From: Candidatus Obscuribacter sp.
GTDB taxonomy: Bacteria > Cyanobacteriota > Vampirovibrionia > Obscuribacterales > Obscuribacteraceae
Length of the DNA: 64,000 nucleotides
NCBI GenBank assembly: GCA_016712465.1
Contig: JADJQZ010000001.1
Coordinates: forward strand, 3,658,001-3,722,000
Reading direction: 5' to 3'
The position numbers and the translations under genes were made by a program. The notes beneath the pieces were generated by a model, which worked only from the letters and a program-made list of their open reading frames with translations, made no database searches and had not been told where the DNA came from. Positions 60,446 through 64,000 of this stretch are shown here, one piece after another; the first letter of the stretch is position 1, and every line of letters begins with the position of its first letter.

Positions 60446-60790
60446 TCACATCTCCCTGTCGGCAACGCGCTGCCAGGAAAACTCGGAAAGCTCGTCAATT
60501 AGCTGCAGAAGAATCTGATAGTTGGCTACCCACTGGCGAACGTCTTCGTGGAAATCGGGATGAACAAAGAGTTGACGAAGCTTGCCGCCTTGCCTGGTGA
60601 CCAGGTAGAGAGCTTCGTGGCGTTCGCCGGAAGCGCATTTGCAGTTCTTTTTGCCGCAGACGCGAAAACGTTGATTGAGGGTGGCATGAAGGATATTGCC
60701 ATCCTTTAGAAGTTCGCGAAGTTTAGCCCGAAGCTTAAATTCGGAAGCGTTGCGGAGGTTGGGAGGAAGGTGGGAGTGGTTGTCAGTCAT
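60446..60790 (-). CDS. Small IS-associated protein with Cys-rich motif (114 aa), copy A
   Basis: Accessory frame placed just before the transposase, resembling the small proteins (DUF6788-like) seen with some DDE elements. RFRVCGKKNCKCASGERHEA carries the C-x5-C-x-C motif, followed by GGKLRQLFVHPDF and RQWVANYQILLQLIDELSE. It ends with TGA at 60446, three bases before the transposase ATG. Role unknown; DNA binding is a guess. Confidence 0.72.
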   Translation of the reverse strand: MTDNHSHLPPNLRNASEFKLRAKLRELLKDGNILHATLNQRFRVCGKKNCKCASGERHEALYLVTRQGGKLRQLFVHPDFHEDVRQWVANYQILLQLIDELSEFSWQRVADREM

Positions 60791-60937
60791 GGTTTCGCCT
60801 CGATCGAGTATATACGCATTATACCAGATTTATTTGCGAACGGCGAATGCGAATCTGCTCTCAGCGATCAGAAGTTTCTAATCCCTAATTGCCACTGCGT
60901 CTAAGCCCGGTTCAACAGCCACTCTGCGGAATCGCTG

Positions 60938-60946
60938 TTACATTTG
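60938..60946. repeat. 9-bp TTACATTTG joining IS copies A and B
   Basis: The right inverted repeat of copy A (GCGGAATCGCTG) and the left of copy B (CAGCGATTCCGC) are separated only by TTACATTTG. Confidence 0.85.
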
Positions 60947-61159
60947 CAGCGATTCCGCAGAAGAACTACCCAAGCCGTCCCTGACAGCAATTTCAATACT
61001 TTCTAGTGGCGGGCAGATTCGCATTGGATATTGGCTGCAAATACTCGACTAAGCATCTCAAGCCTCAATTTCTTCTTCTCCGGCTCGAATTTCTAACATT
61101 CCCAGCGGCGGTAGCCCTGTTTTTAGCCAGGGCTGAAATTTGCCGGGAAGTAATATTCC

Positions 61160-62360
61160 CTATGGCGAATGGCACCGCGGCCAGTTTCCACAGAGGTCCG
61201 CCGCCACTTTTAAAGACACCAGAACTTCAGTCAACGCCTTCTGCAATGCTGGTTTCAGCGCCCTCTTGTAGAAGCATTGAAATATGTTGTGAGCAATCAT
61301 GCAAAGCAAGAGGAAGTTGCGAATGGCTCCTGGACTATGTTTGTAGATATGGTCGCTGCACCAGTGGTTGGAGAGTTCGTTAAAGCCCTGGTTTTCTATG
61401 TTCCATCGGGCATGGCCAAGGGCGTGTACTGTTCTCGTACCAGCCCTAATGCTCGGCAGAGAAGTAATCCACATCCAGGTGTTTGTTTTGATGTGCAGGG
61501 AGGAATCAAGCTGAGCCTTGATTCTGGTGGACTCTTCGGATTTGACAATGCGCAATGCGCTAGAGACATCCGGCATGCGAAAGTTTCCTTCATCCCAGCA
61601 GGAGTATGAGCTGGAGCCACTTTCGAAGCTCACAGCCGGTTCGCAATTGGCGAAAGCAAAGTCGGCTTGCTGGTAGATATTGGTGCGCTCATCTTTCAAA
61701 ACCGTGATTACATGCTTGCCCGAGTCGAGGATCTTGTTAATGAAAGGGGCATTGGTGTAGAGCGCGTCACCAAGCACCACATCAAATGCACGGGGATAGT
61801 CCCTCACTACTCGCTCATACAGTCGCTTAGCGCAGTCAACTCACCTTCTCTAGGCCGTTGCTCTTCCATGTCTACCAGAAACGAGAAATTGTCGAAAATC
61901 AGTTGAGCTGTAACATTACGGTGGTAGTACTGAATCTTGCCGTCGATATCGCGCTCAAGACAGCCCTGGCAGCGCTGATTGTAGGTGCAGTGAGATTCAT
62001 GACCATCAAGAGCAAGCGCGATCAGACCGTGAGAAGGTGCCACGAGTTGCTTGTTTCTCTTCATGGAAGTGTAGAGCATCTTCTGGGAAGCGCGCAGAGA
62101 GCCATCATCGAGAACATCCACAACACGTCCGATGGTATCGGCACTGACTGAGCGGGGCCGGTAGTTTCTTCCAGGCGGGAAGATGATTGAGCTTCTCCAG
62201 AGCATTGAGGCTGCCGAGGCGGGCGAAGAACATATCAAGCACGGCCCGTCACCACATCAGCGGTTGGCACGTGGGACCAGCGGCGGAGGTCTCGAACACC
62301 GGTGACAAGCTCGCCAAAATGCAGTTGCTTGTCTGCGTAGCGCAGCAATCGCTCAAGCAT
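61160..62360 (-). pseudogene. DDE transposase of IS copy B, frame broken
   Basis: Same protein as in copy A. The C-terminal half (61160-61807, VRDYPRAFDVVLGDALYTNA onward) is intact here, and EEQRPREGELTA is read in frame. A one-base deficit after GAGTTGACTGCG separates it from KRLYERVVRDYP. Further single-base insertions near 62154 and 62246 break the N-terminal half. The ATG corresponding to MLERLL is at 62360. Confidence 0.8.
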
Positions 62361-62706
62361 TTATCACATCTCCCTGTCGGCCACGCTGCCAGGAAAACTC
62401 GGAAAGCTCGTCGATCAGCTGCAGAAGAATCTGATAGTTGGCCACCCACTGGCGAACGTCTTCGTGAAAATCGGGATGAACAAAGAGTTGACGAAGCTTG
62501 CCGCCTTGCCTGGTGACCAGGTAGAGAGCTTCGTGGCGTTCGCCGGAAGCGCATTTGCAGTTCTTTTTGCCGCAGACGCGAAAACGTTGATTGAGGGTGG
62601 CATGAAGGATATTGCCATCCTTTAGAAGTTCGCGAAGTTTAGCCCGAAGCTTAAATTCGGAAGCGTTGCGGAGGTTGGGAGGAAGGTGGGAGTGGTTGTC
62701 AGTCAC
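62353..62706 (-). CDS. Small IS-associated protein (117 aa), copy B
   Basis: Identical to the copy A protein until the last residues. A two-base difference (GGCCACGCTGCC versus GGCAACGCGCTGCC) changes the end to GRQGDVINA and makes it overlap the transposase start by 8 bp. Confidence 0.7.
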   Translation of the reverse strand: MTDNHSHLPPNLRNASEFKLRAKLRELLKDGNILHATLNQRFRVCGKKNCKCASGERHEALYLVTRQGGKLRQLFVHPDFHEDVRQWVANYQILLQLIDELSEFSWQRGRQGDVINA

Positions 62707-62853
62707 GGTTTAGCCTCAATCGAGTATATACGCATTATACCAGATTTATTTGCGAACGGCGAATGCGAATCTGCTCTCAGCGATCAGAAGTTTCTAATCC
62801 CTAATTGCCACTGCGTCTAAGCCCGGTTCAACAGCCACTCTGCGGAATCGCTG

Positions 62854-62862
62854 TTACATTTG
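62854..62862. repeat. 9-bp TTACATTTG right of IS copy B
   Basis: Third copy of the 9-bp sequence. It is followed by CACTGATTCCGCAAAGAGAG, which resembles a decayed left inverted repeat of the same element. Confidence 0.8.
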
Positions 62863-62934
62863 CACTGATTCCGCAAAGAGAGCTACGGCTAGGCGCGGGC
62901 GCCCATGCAGAGTCCGCATTCGCCAAAACTTGCA

Positions 62935-63729
62935 TCAAAAGAAACCTGAATTATCGAGATCCACGGCAGCCTCTCCGGGAGCCCTGGCCAGAGGCGACTT
63001 CAATACGGCATCGGTAGCCACGCCGGAAAAGGCACTGATCAAAGAGATACCGAGATTGGCTAGAAATAGAAGCACCACAGAGGCCGGCAAAAGACCGAAG
63101 AAGGTTGTCACCGAACTGGCAATCATCACCAGCCAGACCGGCAAGTGAGCGAAGGCCAGGCGACTTTCCAGAATTTTGGTGCGGGTCAGGCAAAGTGCGA
63201 TGCAGAGCCCACCCATGCCATAAAGGAAAGACGCCAGTAAAAAACTCTGGGTAATGGACTCGTTGAGAATGAACCAGCCGCTCTGGGCGTAGTCGGCCCG
63301 CACATTAGCAAGAGAGCCGCTCAGCACTCCCTGCAAGCAAACATCGGAGAAAAGCACCATCATTCTGGCTATGGCAGCCAGATCCTGACTGCAGGCAATC
63401 AGGGAGAAACAGACGGCGATACCTACCAGAAAGCGATACTTCTCTTCCAGAACTTCCCTCATGGCCAGAATGAAAACCAGGGTGGAAACCGAGGAAAGCA
63501 TTACGAGAAGACAGGAAGAGCGCCAGAGCCAGATATGCTCAGGCACGAATTGCATGAGCTTGACGGGAGAGAATTGCAGGAAGTTGCCTTCCTTGAATGT
63601 GTAGACACAAATGAGAGTGGCAGCCACATGGGCCACAGCAGAAAACAAACAAGCAGCCTGCACGAAGCGATGTCGGCGCATTGGCGACGGAGCCGACGAA
63701 AGGGCGCTTGCCTGGCTGAACTCAGGCAT
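62935..63729 (-). CDS. Integral membrane protein, unknown (264 aa)
   Basis: About seven hydrophobic helices (FVQAACLFSAVAHVAATLIC, SCLLVMLSSVSTLVFILAM, FLVGIAVCFSLIACS, SFLLASFLYGMGGLCIAL, VWLVMIASSVTTFFGLLPAS and LLFLANLGISLISAF among them). No family is certain; the layout recalls small multi-pass proteins such as DUF4386. The ATG at 63729 overlaps the serS stop, so it is likely translated with serS. A TTG at 63747 is an alternative start. Its end lies 72 bp from IS copy B. Confidence 0.7.
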   Translation of the reverse strand: MPEFSQASALSSAPSPMRRHRFVQAACLFSAVAHVAATLICVYTFKEGNFLQFSPVKLMQFVPEHIWLWRSSCLLVMLSSVSTLVFILAMREVLEEKYRFLVGIAVCFSLIACSQDLAAIARMMVLFSDVCLQGVLSGSLANVRADYAQSGWFILNESITQSFLLASFLYGMGGLCIALCLTRTKILESRLAFAHLPVWLVMIASSVTTFFGLLPASVVLLFLANLGISLISAFSGVATDAVLKSPLARAPGEAAVDLDNSGFF

Positions 63730-64000
63730 GGGTAAGCTGAGGCTCAATGCGCTTTATGCCGCCCAGATAAGACTGCAGTACCTCAGGCACAGTCACCGAA
63801 CCGTCTTCGTTTTGATAGTTCTCCAGTATGGCCGCTAAAGTGCGACCGATGGCCAGACCGGAACCGTTTATGGTGTGAAGGAAACGAGGCTTGCCACCAT
63901 CCTTGGGGCGGTACTTGAGACCGGCGCGGCGAGCCTGGAAGTCTCCAAAGTTGGAACAGGAGCTGATTTCCCTGTACTTGTCCTGGGCCGGGAACCAGAC
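63722..64000 (-). CDS. serS: Seryl-tRNA synthetase, C-terminal part (5' end outside window)
   Basis: Class II aminoacyl-tRNA synthetase charging tRNA-Ser. The visible C-terminus has EISSCSNFGDFQARR (motif 2-3 region) and motif 3 NGSGLAIGRTLAAILENYQ, followed by GSVTVPEVLQSYLGG, all typical of SerRS. The stop is TGA at 63722-63724. Confidence 0.95.
   Translation of the reverse strand, partial: VWFPAQDKYREISSCSNFGDFQARRAGLKYRPKDGGKPRFLHTINGSGLAIGRTLAAILENYQNEDGSVTVPEVLQSYLGGIKRIEPQLTHA

Larger units (their letters stand above)
59030..60937 (-). mobile_element. Insertion sequence, copy A (1908 bp)
   Basis: Bounded by inverted repeats: left end CAGCGATTCCGCAGA, right end TCTGCGGAATCGCTG. It encodes, on the minus strand, a small CxxC-type protein followed by a DDE transposase (broken frames). 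It is nearly identical to copy B throughout. The family was not assigned by eye; the transposase resembles those with RWNIENQGFN near the C-terminus and a 9-bp target duplication. Confidence 0.88.
60947..62853 (-). mobile_element. Insertion sequence, copy B (1907 bp)
   Basis: Same orientation and same inverted repeats as copy A. The differences are mostly single-base length changes in short runs (for example CCCC/CCC, GG/GGG, CC/CCC) plus a few substitutions. Confidence 0.88.

Overview
The window looks like a chromosomal segment of a non-photosynthetic relative of the cyanobacteria (Melainabacteria/Vampirovibrionia, perhaps Obscuribacterales). This is an inference. It rests on a response regulator very close to cyanobacterial RpaB (16831-17556) and a NusB with the long cyanobacterial-type insertion (43043-43819). 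It also fits the RNase D-like, RsmD, CsaB and WecG/TagA proteins of cyanobacterial flavour, and no photosynthesis gene is visible. Base composition is moderately GC-rich, except for a more AT-rich patch at about 44.9-46.0 kb.

Layout. 1-4.6 kb (minus): glycine decarboxylase subunit 2, an RNase D-like exonuclease, and glcE-glcF. 4.7-7.2 kb (plus): a csaB-wecG/tagA-mrnC operon. 7.4-11 kb: a soluble PAS histidine kinase coupled to a receiver/GGDEF/receiver protein whose key residues are all degenerate, then gmhB and a BlaI-type repressor. 11.2-16.4 kb (minus): two tandem CpaC-like pilus secretins, each with a copy of the same ~300-bp upstream region. 16.8-21.3 kb: rpaB, ahcY with an unusual leader, a secreted protein and enolase. 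21.6-31.2 kb: a zinc-ribbon protein, a radical SAM protein, an eIF2B-like protein, a metallophosphoesterase, a glutamate-dehydrogenase-family protein lacking the catalytic lysine, FTCD, an M50B protease and an EamA transporter. 31.3-38.4 kb: an unknown cytoplasmic protein, tRNA-Ser(GCU), the ruvB-yibE/F-cdsA operon, a GT2 glycosyltransferase and galE. 38.6-44.9 kb: a 7TM-HD (PgpH-like) phosphodiesterase, a stand-alone protein built of MshEN-like repeats, rsmD, nusB and ftsY. 44.9-54.9 kb: two AT-richer unknown genes, an ACS-like ligase, a Ser/Thr kinase, a TadE-like pilin fused to a lectin-like domain, and an EF-hand protein. 55-58.7 kb (minus): pdxR-pdxS-pdxT plus a membrane protein, with a repeat-rich control region. 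59.0-62.9 kb: two head-to-tail copies of a 1.9-kb insertion sequence separated and flanked by the same 9-bp sequence. 62.9-64 kb: a membrane protein and the 3' end of serS.

No complete new defence or biosynthetic system is evident. The most unusual content concerns surface appendages and nucleotide or phospho-signalling: the duplicated CpaC secretins, the TadE-lectin pilin, the MshEN-repeat protein with no ATPase, and the signalling protein with two pseudo-receivers. The control regions of ahcY (a possible bistable leader) and pdxR (four operator-like repeats) are also notable. Everything here was read by eye. Family assignments come from motif recognition, not database searches.
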